Below are positions 25,625 through 34,174 of a stretch of DNA of 64,000 nucleotides, piece by piece (positions within the stretch are counted from its first letter, which is position 1; each line of letters begins with the position of its first letter). This stretch comes from a virus. The notes under the pieces were generated by a model. The model was given only the letters and a program-made list of their open reading frames with translations. It was not told the origin of the DNA and did not search any database. Location: positions 1-64,000 of IMG/VR virus record IMGVR_UViG_3300005099_000066; one strand, given 5' to 3'. A program made the translations under genes and the position numbers.

Positions 25625-26266
25625 ATGCCAAGTGAAGGTAATATTAGAATTTTGTTTGTTGGAGATTTACACATTGTTGACCATCAGGATATGTTTAATT
25701 GGATTGATGTGTTTGAAGAATTGTATAGTAGGGCAAAATTTGATTTTATGATTTTGCTTGGGGATATGGAATTTCCAGAAGTTCCTTCATTTTCGTTTCC
25801 CTGGGGATACATATACGGTAATCATGATAATTTGGGTATTCTTTACAGTAGCAATGGTGTAAATTTACATAGAAATGTATATGAAGTTAATGGAGTAAAA
25901 ATAGCAGGGCTTGGTGGGAATTTTCAGATGAAGGCATGGAACGAGATAAATAATATTGAAGAATGGATAAAGAAGTATGGTGGAACGGGCAGAAGGGAAC
26001 ATGCTCTTTTTAGAGATGATGTCGAGTTTCTTTTATGTTTTAAATATGATATTCTTGTTTCTCATGATGCCCCGTCGAACTTTTTGAATTATGAAAATCA
26101 AAATCCAGCTATGGACAGACTTTTGAAAGAAAATCCTCCGAAACTATTTGTTGTTCATGGTCATTTCCATATTCCGCTTTATTATCAGAAATTTGGTGTT
26201 GATATTTATTCAGTGGGAATAAGGCAATATTTTATAAAGGAGGTAAAGAAATGGACTGGAGCATAG
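25625..26266 (+). CDS. Calcineurin-like metallophosphoesterase (small)
   Basis: 213 residues with GDLH (13-16), LLGDME (about 44-49), GNHDN (about 65-69), VSHDAP (about 144) and HGHFH (about 178-182), the complete two-metal phosphoesterase set. It differs from the copies at 967 and 49644 and is probably a nucleotide or nucleic-acid phosphatase. The ribosome binding site is poor (TGGAGTG). It overlaps the next gene by 16 nt. Confidence 0.85.
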   Translation: MPSEGNIRILFVGDLHIVDHQDMFNWIDVFEELYSRAKFDFMILLGDMEFPEVPSFSFPWGYIYGNHDNLGILYSSNGVNLHRNVYEVNGVKIAGLGGNFQMKAWNEINNIEEWIKKYGGTGRREHALFRDDVEFLLCFKYDILVSHDAPSNFLNYENQNPAMDRLLKENPPKLFVVHGHFHIPLYYQKFGVDIYSVGIRQYFIKEVKKWTGA

Positions 26267-26541
26267 ATGCGTTTTTCTTTGCTCAATTTGATTTTAGTGA
26301 GTGCATTTACTTGTTTGATGTTAGCAAGTTAGATGATAGAGTGTTAGAAGAACTGGAGAAATATTTGAGTAAAAAGAATAATGAAGAAGTTTATCTTGAT
26401 GATTCAAGTTGGCTGGCTTTGATACCAAAGAGTTGGGAAACACCTGTTTTTATGGAAGAAGGCACAGCATTTGGTTGTTGTAGTGTTAGAAGATATGAGT
26501 ATAATGACAAATTTGATATTGTAATTGGTTTTCATTCTTAA
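26251..26541 (+). CDS. Hypothetical protein
   Basis: 96 residues, aromatic-rich, mixed strands and helix; no family recognised. AAAGGAGGT before ATG 26251 lies inside the end of the phosphoesterase gene. Confidence 0.65.
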   Translation: MDWSIDAFFFAQFDFSECIYLFDVSKLDDRVLEELEKYLSKKNNEEVYLDDSSWLALIPKSWETPVFMEEGTAFGCCSVRRYEYNDKFDIVIGFHS

Positions 26542-26557
26542 AGGAGGTGTATTTAAA

Positions 26558-26983
26558 ATGATTATGGTCAAAGCAGAAATTAAAGATGATAGGGCAAGTT
26601 GGATAGAAGAATTTGAAGTGGAATCAATAGAAACAGCTGAACAGGAAATTAAGAAAATAATTGCAAATTTTAATGCTACTTTGCGTTCTTATGAACGTCC
26701 CCGTGAATTTGTTCGTTTGATAGTGGAATATGATAGTAGCCTTCTTAAAGAGTATTGTAAAAAGGTTTTGCGAATGTTTGCTCGTGAAGTTAATAATGCA
26801 TATGGAAATATGAAAGTAAAAGAAAATTATAGCAGATGGAGAAAAGTCATTAACAATTTTCTTTCTTTAAAAAGACCAAACAGGTGTTCTTATCAAAAAT
26901 TACTTGATGTGATATGGGAATTTCCGTCGGAGTTCAGGGATGAGAGAGCCATAGAATATATTGAAGGAAAAGCAAAGAGCTGA
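26558..26983 (+). CDS. Hypothetical protein
   Basis: 141 residues. Residues 1-65 look like an alpha/beta domain (VKAEIKDDRASW, then TAEQEIKKIIANF); the rest is helical and basic. AAAGGAGGTG fixes ATG 26558. No family recognised. It is the last gene before promoter copy 2. Confidence 0.65.
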   Translation: MIMVKAEIKDDRASWIEEFEVESIETAEQEIKKIIANFNATLRSYERPREFVRLIVEYDSSLLKEYCKKVLRMFAREVNNAYGNMKVKENYSRWRKVINNFLSLKRPNRCSYQKLLDVIWEFPSEFRDERAIEYIEGKAKS

Positions 26984-27079
26984 AAAGATTGAAATTGTCA
27001 AGAATTGAGATAATGCAAAAAATTAAATATGAATATGGTAAGAATAGAAATTATTCGATAATGTGTGGAAATTTTCCAA

Positions 27080-27112
27080 TTTTTGATAAAATCGAATCTA
27101 ATATAATAGAGA
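27080..27112 (+). promoter_or_regulatory. 33-bp promoter-like element, copy 2
   Basis: Identical to copy 1 over 33 bases (TATAAT at 27102-27107). Here the identity with copy 4 extends further both ways, from GTGTGGAAATTTTCCA upstream to the ribosome binding site downstream. It starts a new block within a 151-bp gap (26984-27134). Confidence 0.75.
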
Positions 27113-27134
27113 TGGAAATAAAAAGGAGGTAAAG

Positions 27135-27548
27135 ATGAAAGTAAAATTCGAAAAATATAAAACAAATGTAAGCTTGAACTACAACAAAAACACAATAGAA
27201 ATAGAAGAATACTATGCTCTAAAAGTAAATGATGGATTAGCTTATTATTCGAGTGAAAGGGCGTTTTCATTGCTGCCTGGAATTTTGTCGCTTTTTGAAA
27301 GCTATATAGATGAAGCTGGTGTGCCTGGATTTTCGAGTGTGTCGAGGAAGGATGATAGTATTGTTATAAAGTGTTCTCTTCTGGTTAATGAAAGGGTTAT
27401 GGCTGATTTTTCATACAATAGCAATGATATTGATGATTTTGTGAAATTCAAAATAGCTATAAAGGATGTTATAAAGAAATGTGAGGAGGATATCAGAACT
27501 GCTTTGACAATTGAAAAACTTATGAGAAAAAGGGAGAAGAAAGAATGA
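27135..27548 (+). CDS. Hypothetical protein
   Basis: 137 residues, alpha/beta, with a Lys/Glu-rich C-terminal helix. No family recognised. It follows promoter copy 2 with AAAAGGAGGT seven bases before ATG 27135, and overlaps the next gene by ATGA. Confidence 0.65.
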   Translation: MKVKFEKYKTNVSLNYNKNTIEIEEYYALKVNDGLAYYSSERAFSLLPGILSLFESYIDEAGVPGFSSVSRKDDSIVIKCSLLVNERVMADFSYNSNDIDDFVKFKIAIKDVIKKCEEDIRTALTIEKLMRKREKKE

Positions 27549-27715
27549 AAAAGACTTTCATTCCTTTTCTTCTTGCTTCAGCATGGTCTGAAATATATGA
27601 AAGATTACATAAAAATAAAAGATTTTCTTTTCGTTCTGAAAATTATTTGAATTATGTTCGTTCGATAAAGCCAAAGAGGGGAAGAAAACATAAGAAGTCA
27701 AAAAGGAGGAAATAA
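27545..27715 (+). CDS. Small very basic protein
   Basis: 56 residues from ATG 27545 (ATGA overlap), ending in a strongly basic tail (KPKRGRKHKKSKRRK). The tail codons also hold the AAAAAGGAGG ribosome binding site of the next gene, so part of the basic run may be forced by that signal. A nucleic-acid binding role is possible. Confidence 0.5.
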   Translation: MKKTFIPFLLASAWSEIYERLHKNKRFSFRSENYLNYVRSIKPKRGRKHKKSKRRK

Positions 27716-27717
27716 AA

Positions 27718-28215
27718 GTGGTAGAAGAAATTGGGAAAGTTATGTCTATAATTTCCTCTTTGAGAGAGAACCACAAAAATAAGCCTATTGGTGATTTTTT
27801 GATTTGGTGGAGGGACTCCGATGAAAGGAAAACTTTGAGAGAGTTTTTTCAGAAGATTGCCAATGCTGTTCTTTCGTATTACCATATAAGACATTTGCCT
27901 GTTTATATGAGCAAAAAATACAAAATCAAAACACTTGGTCTTACACACATTTCTGACTATTATGCCAAACCAAAATCCATAGTTTTGTTTCCATTCATTT
28001 CTGATGTGTATATAGATTATTCTGACAAAAGTTGTTTGGTTGGAAATATGTTGACTATTAGAGGTTTTTCTTCTTTGATGAAGACTTTGATTCATGAGTT
28101 GGCTCATGTTGTTGAAGTAAAGAAAAGTGGAAATTCGTCTCACAATGTTTTCTTTCATAAAAGGGAAAAAGAAATTGAAGAATTTGTTAAGAAGGAGTTA
28201 AAAGTTCATTTTTAG
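27718..28215 (+). CDS. SprT-like HExxH protein
   Basis: 165 residues from GTG 27718 (GGAGG eight bases upstream). The C-terminal part has LIHELAHVVEVKK, then HNVFFHKREKEI: HExxH followed by a third His about 20 residues on, the zinc-ligand layout of SprT-like and related minigluzincins. Probable zinc protease or zinc-binding protein; target unknown. Confidence 0.7.
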   Translation: MVEEIGKVMSIISSLRENHKNKPIGDFLIWWRDSDERKTLREFFQKIANAVLSYYHIRHLPVYMSKKYKIKTLGLTHISDYYAKPKSIVLFPFISDVYIDYSDKSCLVGNMLTIRGFSSLMKTLIHELAHVVEVKKSGNSSHNVFFHKREKEIEEFVKKELKVHF

Positions 28216-28226
28216 GAGGTAGAACA

Positions 28227-28454
28227 ATGATTGAACAATATAGGTATGTTGTTGAATCTGGTTCGACTCAGTATAGTTATGGTGAATACAGACTTGCTAT
28301 TATGAAGTTGTTGAATTGTTGGATGAGAAGGAAAGAAGCTAAATTGTGGAAGCTGGATTATAATGGAAAGAAAGTAGAAAGGCTTGGTGCTGTCTGGAAA
28401 GAACAGGGCAGATGGCATTATTATTATGAGGAAGAACCATTGGAGGAGGATTGA
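28227..28454 (+). CDS. Hypothetical protein
   Basis: 75 residues, Trp- and Tyr-rich with an acidic end (YYYEEEPLEED). AGGAGGTAG lies upstream of ATG 28227. No family recognised; the next start lies 1 nt past its stop. Confidence 0.6.
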   Translation: MIEQYRYVVESGSTQYSYGEYRLAIMKLLNCWMRRKEAKLWKLDYNGKKVERLGAVWKEQGRWHYYYEEEPLEED

Positions 28455-28455
28455 A

Positions 28456-28680
28456 ATGAAAGTAAAAATAGTAAGAAAATGTAATAATTGTGAGGGAAAA
28501 GGAACGGTTTATCATAAAACTGAGGGAGGAATCTCTTATGGTTTGATTTGTCCAATATGTAGTGGAAAAGGCTATGTTGTAGAAGAATATGATGATGTTT
28601 ACAAAATCACAGTCGCAGATACAGAAAACATCTTTGATGTAATAAAAAAGGCAATAGAGGAGAAGGAAGAGAATGATTAA
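28456..28680 (+). CDS. DnaJ-type zinc-finger protein
   Basis: 74 residues. CNNCEGKGTV and CPICSGKGYV are two CxxCxGxG motifs, the same unit as in the DnaJ zinc-finger domain, here standing alone. GGAGGAGG upstream supports ATG 28456 over the in-frame ATG 28384. It may bind an unfolded protein or a nucleic acid; unknown. Confidence 0.7.
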   Translation: MKVKIVRKCNNCEGKGTVYHKTEGGISYGLICPICSGKGYVVEEYDDVYKITVADTENIFDVIKKAIEEKEEND

Positions 28681-28831
28681 ATGGATAGTTTCATTTTTCG
28701 TTGGGCTTTTTATTTATTGTGGAATTTATCATATTGTTGCTTGGTTATTTGACAAAAATCAGAAAATTGCCAAGGCTGTTATTTCAGTTGCGGTGGCAAT
28801 ATTGTTTATAGCTTTGATTGTGAATTTATAA
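28673..28831 (+). CDS. Small two-pass membrane protein
   Basis: 52 residues starting MIKWIVSFFVGLFIYCG, with hydrophobic segments at about 4-24 and 34-51 separated by a short KNQK loop. It overlaps the previous gene by 8 nt and has GAGGAGAAGGAAGAG upstream. No homologue recognised. Confidence 0.55.
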   Translation: MIKWIVSFFVGLFIYCGIYHIVAWLFDKNQKIAKAVISVAVAILFIALIVNL

Positions 28832-28843
28832 GGAGGTGTAAAG

Positions 28844-29062
28844 GTGAAAATTGTAACAATAAAACAGGAGGAAAATGAAAAGTTTTCTCTAAAGAAAACA
28901 GTTGAAATTGAAGTTGAAATTGCTGTTATAAGAGAGAAAAATGATAAACTGAAAATTGTATATTCTTTATTTGATAAATATGTAGAGTTAATTTTCTCAC
29001 CTGAAGAGGTGGAGAAGATTTTAGTTCCAAAATTTGTATTTAAAGGAGGTAGCAAAAAATGA
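28844..29062 (+). CDS. Hypothetical protein
   Basis: 72 residues from a GTG start, with AAGGAGGTG upstream. Beta-rich and charged (VEIEVEIAVIREKND), C-terminal FSPEEVEKIL. The same FSPEEV phrase ends the next protein. The stop overlaps the next ATG. Confidence 0.55.
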   Translation: MKIVTIKQEENEKFSLKKTVEIEVEIAVIREKNDKLKIVYSLFDKYVELIFSPEEVEKILVPKFVFKGGSKK

Positions 29063-29412
29063 TTGGATTGTATTTTATACTGCTTCTTATAATTTTGTCT
29101 GTTGTAATTTGTTTGTATTCATACTTGGTTGAGAAAGACTCATGGTCTTTTAGATTGTTTATAGCTGTGGCAATTGCTCTTCTCAGTATGCTTTTGTCTT
29201 TTTTATATCATGACAAAGTATATTGCATTTTGCTGAAAGAACAACTCCAAAAGAGGTATATTAAATCAGCTACTACTGAATTCAGAGATGGATATGTTGC
29301 TTACAAATTGAATATAATAGGTTTGGATATTAAATTGTATGTTTTGCCAGAGGACACTTTGAAAATTAAACAATTGAATGAAATATTTTCTCCAGAGGAG
29401 GTGAATAAATGA
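29059..29412 (+). CDS. Membrane protein with cytoplasmic tail
   Basis: 117 residues. Two hydrophobic segments (about 2-22 and 30-48) precede a soluble, charged tail. No family recognised. Linked by ATGA overlaps to the genes on both sides. Confidence 0.6.
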   Translation: MIGLYFILLLIILSVVICLYSYLVEKDSWSFRLFIAVAIALLSMLLSFLYHDKVYCILLKEQLQKRYIKSATTEFRDGYVAYKLNIIGLDIKLYVLPEDTLKIKQLNEIFSPEEVNK

Positions 29413-29684
29413 CAATAAAGAAAGCTGTAATACAACTTTTGAAATCCTATCCTCAGAAATATGATAGGACTTTAGGCAGATATTATATTGAGGTTAGTTT
29501 GAAAAAACTAACAAGTGATGTTGAATCTCTTTGTAAGAGGTGGGCCACGGATGGAACGGTGTCAAGAACATTGAGAGAATTGAGGCAAAAGAATGTGATT
29601 TATTACAGAGTTGCTGGAAAGGGAGTCTATCATGTTTATCTTATTGATGAATGGGATGTTTGGCTAAAATTGATGTGTAAGTAG
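29409..29684 (+). CDS. Winged-helix-like DNA-binding protein
   Basis: 91 residues. A recognition-helix-like segment (ATDGTVSRTLRELRQ) followed by a beta wing (VIYYRVAGKGVYHVYLI) gives the outline of a winged helix-turn-helix. It is a likely transcription or replication regulator in the early operon. ATGA overlap with the membrane protein gene. Confidence 0.6.
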   Translation: MTIKKAVIQLLKSYPQKYDRTLGRYYIEVSLKKLTSDVESLCKRWATDGTVSRTLRELRQKNVIYYRVAGKGVYHVYLIDEWDVWLKLMCK

Positions 29685-29705
29685 TTCTAAAAAGGAGGTG
29701 TAATT

Positions 29706-29963
29706 ATGGGTAGAAGAAAAATTCCTTACAGAAAGGAAGTAAAGGAAAAGGCAAGGAAATTTCTAAAAAATCGTAGAATAAAACCTCTTCGTTGGGGAGA
29801 AAATGGTTATGATGATATTGAAGTGTTTGTTGAATTACCAAATGGAGAAAAAAGATGGATTTATGTTGACCTTGGAAGGAATAGATTAAATATTGATACA
29901 TATCCACAGTATGCTTGGTTGAAAGATTATATTAAGAAAGATGATAGATATGAAGAAAGTTGA
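29706..29963 (+). CDS. Basic hypothetical protein
   Basis: 85 residues with a very basic first third (MGRRKIPYRKEVKEKARKFL) and a beta-rich end (DIEVFVELPNGEKRWIYVDL). Possibly binds nucleic acid. AAAGGAGGTG lies upstream of ATG 29706. Confidence 0.6.
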   Translation: MGRRKIPYRKEVKEKARKFLKNRRIKPLRWGENGYDDIEVFVELPNGEKRWIYVDLGRNRLNIDTYPQYAWLKDYIKKDDRYEES

Positions 29964-30008
29964 AAAATTTATGAATAGAAAATGTAAATCTGATTGGAGG
30001 TATACAAA

Positions 30009-30335
30009 ATGAATTGGCAATTTCTTTATAATCTATTTAAAAGAAGTGAATACAATCCTATAAGCATAGAAAAAATTACAGGGGAAGATAAAACTATATG
30101 TGTTGCTATGTTGAAAAGGGACATTCTTACTGCTGAGAAACATCACAAATTGTTTGTTCTTTTCTCTAAATCTTATTATGATGCTTTAGTTGAATTGTCT
30201 GATAAGGAAATAGAACGAGCTTACAGAACTTATCTTGATTACTTGTTGAAACTCAATGAATTGAAGAAGATAGCAAACAAACCTTATAAGGAATACTATA
30301 AGATAGTAATGGGAAAGGAGTATGTTGAAGAATAG
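30009..30335 (+). CDS. Hypothetical helical protein
   Basis: 108 residues, mainly helical, no family recognised. TTGGAGGT nine bases upstream supports ATG 30009 rather than the in-frame TTG 29994, which is part of that binding site. Confidence 0.6.
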   Translation: MNWQFLYNLFKRSEYNPISIEKITGEDKTICVAMLKRDILTAEKHHKLFVLFSKSYYDALVELSDKEIERAYRTYLDYLLKLNELKKIANKPYKEYYKIVMGKEYVEE

Positions 30336-30346
30336 GAGGCATTATT

Positions 30347-30757
30347 ATGGCACGTAAATATAAACCTGTTGTTGATTTTGAATTTTTGAAAGAGGATGAT
30401 AAGTTTGTTTATTTTCGTTTGATTTTTCCGAAGAGTCCAAAAACTTATCTGCAAGTTGGAGATTATTTGAAATCTCTAATAAAGATGTATTTTTCTGTAG
30501 CTGAAAAGATATTGGGTGTTGAAGAGATATTTGAATGGTTATCTGAAAATAAAAAATCAGTTAATGCTATTGCTTTTTATTGGAATGAAAAGACCAGAGA
30601 TGAGTTTCTCAATCAAATTCCCAAAAAATGGCAAAGGCATTATCAATTTTTCATATTTGGATTCTTTCCAGAAATTGACAATGAGTTAGAAGATTTTGTT
30701 TTGAAAGTCAACAAAAGTGAATTGATAAAGGAGAGAAAAGAAAATGAAAGTTGCTGA
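30347..30757 (+). CDS. Hypothetical protein
   Basis: 136 residues, alpha/beta with a charged C-terminus. No family recognised. AGGAGGCA lies upstream of ATG 30347; the 3' end overlaps a small membrane-protein gene. Confidence 0.6.
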   Translation: MARKYKPVVDFEFLKEDDKFVYFRLIFPKSPKTYLQVGDYLKSLIKMYFSVAEKILGVEEIFEWLSENKKSVNAIAFYWNEKTRDEFLNQIPKKWQRHYQFFIFGFFPEIDNELEDFVLKVNKSELIKERKENESC

Positions 30758-30899
30758 TGTTGTTGTAAAAATATTAGCATCTGTTGCGATAGTTTTTGTC
30801 TATCTTTGGCTTTGTTCAAAGATAGGAAAATTTTTGTCCATGAGTGATAATTATCCTTATCCCCCTTCTGATGACAAGGAGGAAGATGATGAATTATGA
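30744..30899 (+). CDS. 51-residue single-pass membrane protein
   Basis: The frame from ATG 30744 (AAGGAGAGAAAAGAAA upstream) has one hydrophobic segment (about 7-26) and a soluble acidic tail (YPYPPSDDKEEDDEL). It overlaps both neighbours by about 11-14 nt, as is common in this operon. Function unknown. Confidence 0.5.
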   Translation: MKVADVVVKILASVAIVFVYLWLCSKIGKFLSMSDNYPYPPSDDKEEDDEL

Positions 30900-31251
30900 T
30901 AAGATTATTGAATATACAATTTATACTTTGCCTTTGAAGAGAGTAAACAAGTTTATGGGAATTCATTTTACAACAAAAGAAGCAGCAGAAAAATGGTTAA
31001 AAGAATCAGTATTACAGGATGACCCAGGTTTTGTTACAACACTTTACAAATTGTATTTGATGGCAAAGCAGGAAAGAGCTAAAGAAGAAAAGAAAATTAA
31101 ATCAATATCTGAATTTGAAGAAATTTATTTGCCTCAAGTTAAAAAAGAGAAAGAAATGAGAATGAAAGAAAAGAATGGTGAGATAGGTAGAATATGGGTA
31201 AAAGAAGTGATGAGAATTGTTAAAAACATAATATGTCAAGAGGAGGAATAA
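30889..31251 (+). CDS. Hypothetical protein
   Basis: 120 residues, Lys/Glu-rich and largely helical after residue 40. ATG 30889 is six bases after AAGGAGG; ATG 30886 is the close alternative. No family recognised. Confidence 0.6.
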   Translation: MNYDKIIEYTIYTLPLKRVNKFMGIHFTTKEAAEKWLKESVLQDDPGFVTTLYKLYLMAKQERAKEEKKIKSISEFEEIYLPQVKKEKEMRMKEKNGEIGRIWVKEVMRIVKNIICQEEE

Positions 31252-31252
31252 A

Positions 31253-31516
31253 ATGGAAGAACTCATTAAAGAGTATGGTATAAAAGAAAAAAGAAAAGCT
31301 TTAAACTTATACTGGAAATTAGAGTGGTTAAGGCAGTTGTTGAGTAAGTATTTAGCTTATCAGTGTTATTGTAATGAAGGACAGTCGTATTGGTTGCGTA
31401 TTGTATGGAATTTTATTTGTGGATATTCGTTAATTGATAGTTTTTATTATGACCCACAGACACCCAGTTGGCTCAAGAAAGCTTTAATGAAATTAAAAAC
31501 AATTGTTTATGTATAG
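31253..31516 (+). CDS. Hypothetical protein
   Basis: 87 residues, Trp/Tyr-rich (LNLYWKLEWLRQL), helical; no family recognised. GAGGAGG precedes ATG 31253, 1 nt past the stop of the upstream gene. Confidence 0.6.
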   Translation: MEELIKEYGIKEKRKALNLYWKLEWLRQLLSKYLAYQCYCNEGQSYWLRIVWNFICGYSLIDSFYYDPQTPSWLKKALMKLKTIVYV

Positions 31517-31525
31517 GAGACAAGT

Positions 31526-31687
31526 ATGCATTGTATGATTACTAATCATTTACCTTTGAGATTATGGAGTATGTTAGACAGCATAAAAACTTTGAAGAAA
31601 GCTCCAAAGTATGATGGCCACACTTCAAAAGATGTTGTCAATTGCTTGGAAGAGTGGATAAGAAAGCATTTGAAGGGGCAATCATGA
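31526..31687 (+). CDS. Small protein, related to the N-terminus of the 32178 gene
   Basis: 53 residues from ATG 31526 (TAGGAGAC upstream). Its start MHCMITNH mirrors MDCIITNL of the longer gene at 32178, and each is followed by a YopX-like domain, here as a separate gene. This suggests a duplicated block with the two parts separate in one copy and joined in the other. Confidence 0.5.
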   Translation: MHCMITNHLPLRLWSMLDSIKTLKKAPKYDGHTSKDVVNCLEEWIRKHLKGQS

Positions 31688-32094
31688 GAGAAAGAAAATT
31701 TAAGGGTAAAGCTGTTAATGATTATCCTCATTTGAAAATAAAAAGAGGAGATTGGGTGTTTGGTTATTTGGCGGATGAAGATGTAATAAGTGTTAAGACT
31801 TACATGGATGATTACGGTGATTTAAATTGCGTTCTCGTGCAGGTAGACCCTGAAACTGTGTGTCAGTATACCGAGTTAAATGATAAGAAAAAGCAAGAAA
31901 TTTATGAAGGGGACTTGGTAAAGCATTCAGATTATCCAAAAAATATTTATGTTGTTGTATGGGAGTATGCGGGTTTTATGTTAAAGTTAATTGGTTCAGA
32001 TGATTATTTGCTTTGTGCTGATTGGGAATCAGAACTTGAAGTTGTGGGTAATATTCATGATAATGTTGAAATGTTAGGGATGCAAAATGTTTAG
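31684..32094 (+). CDS. YopX-like protein 1
   Basis: 136 residues. The start RERKFKGKAV, the WVFGYL strand, CQYTELNDKKKQEIYEGDLV and EVVGNIHDNVEML follow the YopX family order, a phage/prophage protein family of unknown function. ATG 31684 overlaps the preceding TGA; the longer frame from 31642 is out of context. Confidence 0.75.
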   Translation: MRERKFKGKAVNDYPHLKIKRGDWVFGYLADEDVISVKTYMDDYGDLNCVLVQVDPETVCQYTELNDKKKQEIYEGDLVKHSDYPKNIYVVVWEYAGFMLKLIGSDDYLLCADWESELEVVGNIHDNVEMLGMQNV

Positions 32095-32177
32095 AATTTT
32101 GTTACAATTTACAGACTTTTACCCAGTTCAAGAGAGAGCAGTGGAATTAAGAACAATTCTTTGTATAGAAGGTGAGT

Positions 32178-32957
32178 ATGGATTGTATAATTACTAATCT
32201 CATTATGTATTATAAGAATGGTATTGGAAATACTATGGTAGCAGGACATATAATAGGAGAAATGATTTGCACTGCCATAAAAGATATAATTCCTGATATT
32301 GACTACTCCCTTGGTTGGGCAGAAGCTGGTATAGATACTATTTGTTTCTGGAGTAACAGTCATCAAGTATTTACTTCTAATTATGAGAATAAGGTAAGAT
32401 TTGAAGAACTCATTATAGAAGTTTTCCCAGAACTCGAATACAATATAGATACTCCATTTGGCATTTACTTGGATAAGGATGAAGCTGAACAAATCAAAAA
32501 CAAACTTTGTGAACTTAAAAATATGGGTAAGGATGAAAGTGGAACTGATTTTGTGGATTTAAATGGAGAAACAGAAACAACAATAATGGGAAGAATAAGT
32601 TTTAGAGCACTGGCTCCTGTATTGAAAGGAAAAGACAAGGGTAAGCTAAAATGGTTTTACAATATTCTAACGGATGGAAGTGCGGTTTATATATACGCAC
32701 CAAATATGGGAATTCAGCCTTTAAAGGATGTAAAAGCTCTTTGTCGTTCTGTTAATTATTGGGATAAAAATGATGTTGAAATTTATGAAGGGGACATTCT
32801 CAAAACTAATATTGATTATATGCCAACTTATGTAGTCAAAAGTGTGGAACAGTTTTGGGTGGATAGAGGACTTTGCGAAGATTTTGAATTTGCGGAGTTA
32901 GAAGTAATTGGTAATATTTTTGAATCTGAATTGAACAAACAAGAGGAGGAATCATGA
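32178..32957 (+). CDS. Two-part protein with C-terminal YopX-like domain
   Basis: 259 residues. The N-terminal ~120 (MDCIITNLI, then a helical/beta domain ending near NMGKDE) are unrecognised. The C-terminal ~120 (ISFRALAP, WFYNILTDG, CRSVNYWDKNDVEIYEGDIL, ELEVIGNIFES) match YopX-like protein 1. AGAAGGTG is five bases before ATG 32178; a GTG at 32172 is also possible. Confidence 0.68.
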   Translation: MDCIITNLIMYYKNGIGNTMVAGHIIGEMICTAIKDIIPDIDYSLGWAEAGIDTICFWSNSHQVFTSNYENKVRFEELIIEVFPELEYNIDTPFGIYLDKDEAEQIKNKLCELKNMGKDESGTDFVDLNGETETTIMGRISFRALAPVLKGKDKGKLKWFYNILTDGSAVYIYAPNMGIQPLKDVKALCRSVNYWDKNDVEIYEGDILKTNIDYMPTYVVKSVEQFWVDRGLCEDFEFAELEVIGNIFESELNKQEEES

Positions 32958-33520
32958 TGTCAATGAGAAAAATTATTTTTGCTTATGTAATGGAAATTTT
33001 GTTGTTTGTCTCTGCGTTTGGAATTTATAAACATATCAATGAGTATAAAATTTTAAAATCCAGAGTCCAGGTTCTTCAGATGTATTATGAAAAGTCACAG
33101 AGCAGACAGAGGACTATTCGTGAAATATCTAATAGCATAGAGAAATTCAATTCCAATTTGACCAATCCAGAGTTGCTTTCATATTCAGTTGCTGTTTATT
33201 ATATTTCGAAACAGTTGAATCTTGATTATAGAATTATTGTTTCTCTTGGGGGTGTTGAATCAAGATGGAATCCAACTGCGAAGTCATCTTATGGAGCAAT
33301 AGGTGTTATGCAAGTTGCTCATCATGTTTGGAGGAAGTATTTTGGTTTTAGAAAGATTGAATTATACAATCCAATCAGAAACATTTATTTTGGCAGTATG
33401 ATTTTCAAATATTATCTTGATGAGTCAAATGGAAATATAAGAGATGCTTTGAGAAAGTATTCTGGAGGAACTCAGAGGGAAGTTTATTATGAAATTGTTT
33501 TATCTTCTTGTGAGAATTGA
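32954..33520 (+). CDS. Membrane-anchored lytic transglycosylase (SLT domain)
   Basis: 188 residues: an N-terminal hydrophobic segment (about 6-24), a helical spacer, then an SLT/lysozyme-like domain with VESRWNPTA (catalytic Glu 102), YGAIGVMQV and NPIRNIYFGSMIFKYYL. It would cleave the glycan strands of peptidoglycan from the membrane surface, for lysis or infection. The 4-nt overlap with the YopX gene shows it sits in the early operon rather than in a lysis cassette. The last gene before promoter copy 3. Confidence 0.82.
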   Translation: MMSMRKIIFAYVMEILLFVSAFGIYKHINEYKILKSRVQVLQMYYEKSQSRQRTIREISNSIEKFNSNLTNPELLSYSVAVYYISKQLNLDYRIIVSLGGVESRWNPTAKSSYGAIGVMQVAHHVWRKYFGFRKIELYNPIRNIYFGSMIFKYYLDESNGNIRDALRKYSGGTQREVYYEIVLSSCEN

Positions 33521-33531
33521 TGGAATTGTGA

Positions 33532-33564
33532 TTTTTGATAAAATCGAATCTAATATAATAGAGA
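33532..33564 (+). promoter_or_regulatory. 33-bp promoter-like element, copy 3
   Basis: The same 33 bases as copies 1, 2 and 4 (TATAAT at 33554-33559), starting 11 nt after the transglycosylase stop. The sequence after it (AGAAAAGC) differs from the other copies, which share a TGGAAATAAAAA leader. Confidence 0.75.
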
Positions 33565-33595
33565 AGAAAAGCAAAGTTAATAAGGAGGTGTTATT

Positions 33596-34162
33596 GTGAT
33601 AATAAAAACAAAAGGTAAAGTTGGATTTAATCATAATGGTGAAACATTGTTAGAGGCTTTGAAAATAACTGACGAGGAAGTTGAAAAGTTTGATGAATAT
33701 CTGGAGAAATTTTTGAATGAGCAATCTACAGAAGAAATTCCTCCGAATGTGTTGTTGCTTATACTGTATATTGTTGGGCATATTTTTATATTTCCTGACC
33801 TTCTTGTTTCCGAAAACACTGTTTCTTTTATGAGATGGATATTGTCTGTTTTTTACGAATCTAATGAAGTAGAAGTAAATGTCCCTGATGTTATTGAGTT
33901 GGAAGAAGCTGATTTGGATTTTGTTATTGTTAAGCCAGATATTCTTAATTATATATCTGAGATGGAAAAGATTTTTTGGGGAAATTTGAGAACCAGTGAG
34001 AGAATTGCTGTTGCTTATGAAAATTTTGGATATGAAGGAGTTTGTTTTCTATCTTTTGTTGTAGCTGGTATCAGAATGTATGGTGCTTCTTGTGCTGTAT
34101 TTTCGAATAGTGTAATTGAAGACTTTTTGGAGAACTTTTCAGATAAAGACAAACCTGCTTGA
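33596..34162 (+). CDS. Hypothetical protein
   Basis: 188 residues from GTG 33596, eight bases after AAGGAGGTG. Helical, with two moderately hydrophobic stretches (about 50-68 and 140-165), acidic overall. No family recognised. Confidence 0.6.
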   Translation: MIIKTKGKVGFNHNGETLLEALKITDEEVEKFDEYLEKFLNEQSTEEIPPNVLLLILYIVGHIFIFPDLLVSENTVSFMRWILSVFYESNEVEVNVPDVIELEEADLDFVIVKPDILNYISEMEKIFWGNLRTSERIAVAYENFGYEGVCFLSFVVAGIRMYGASCAVFSNSVIEDFLENFSDKDKPA

Positions 34163-34174
34163 GGAGGCGTTGTT

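Noticed and set aside
27652-28158. 168-codon minus-strand open frame
   Set aside because: Antisense to the SprT-like gene, no ribosome binding site, wrong direction for the operon.
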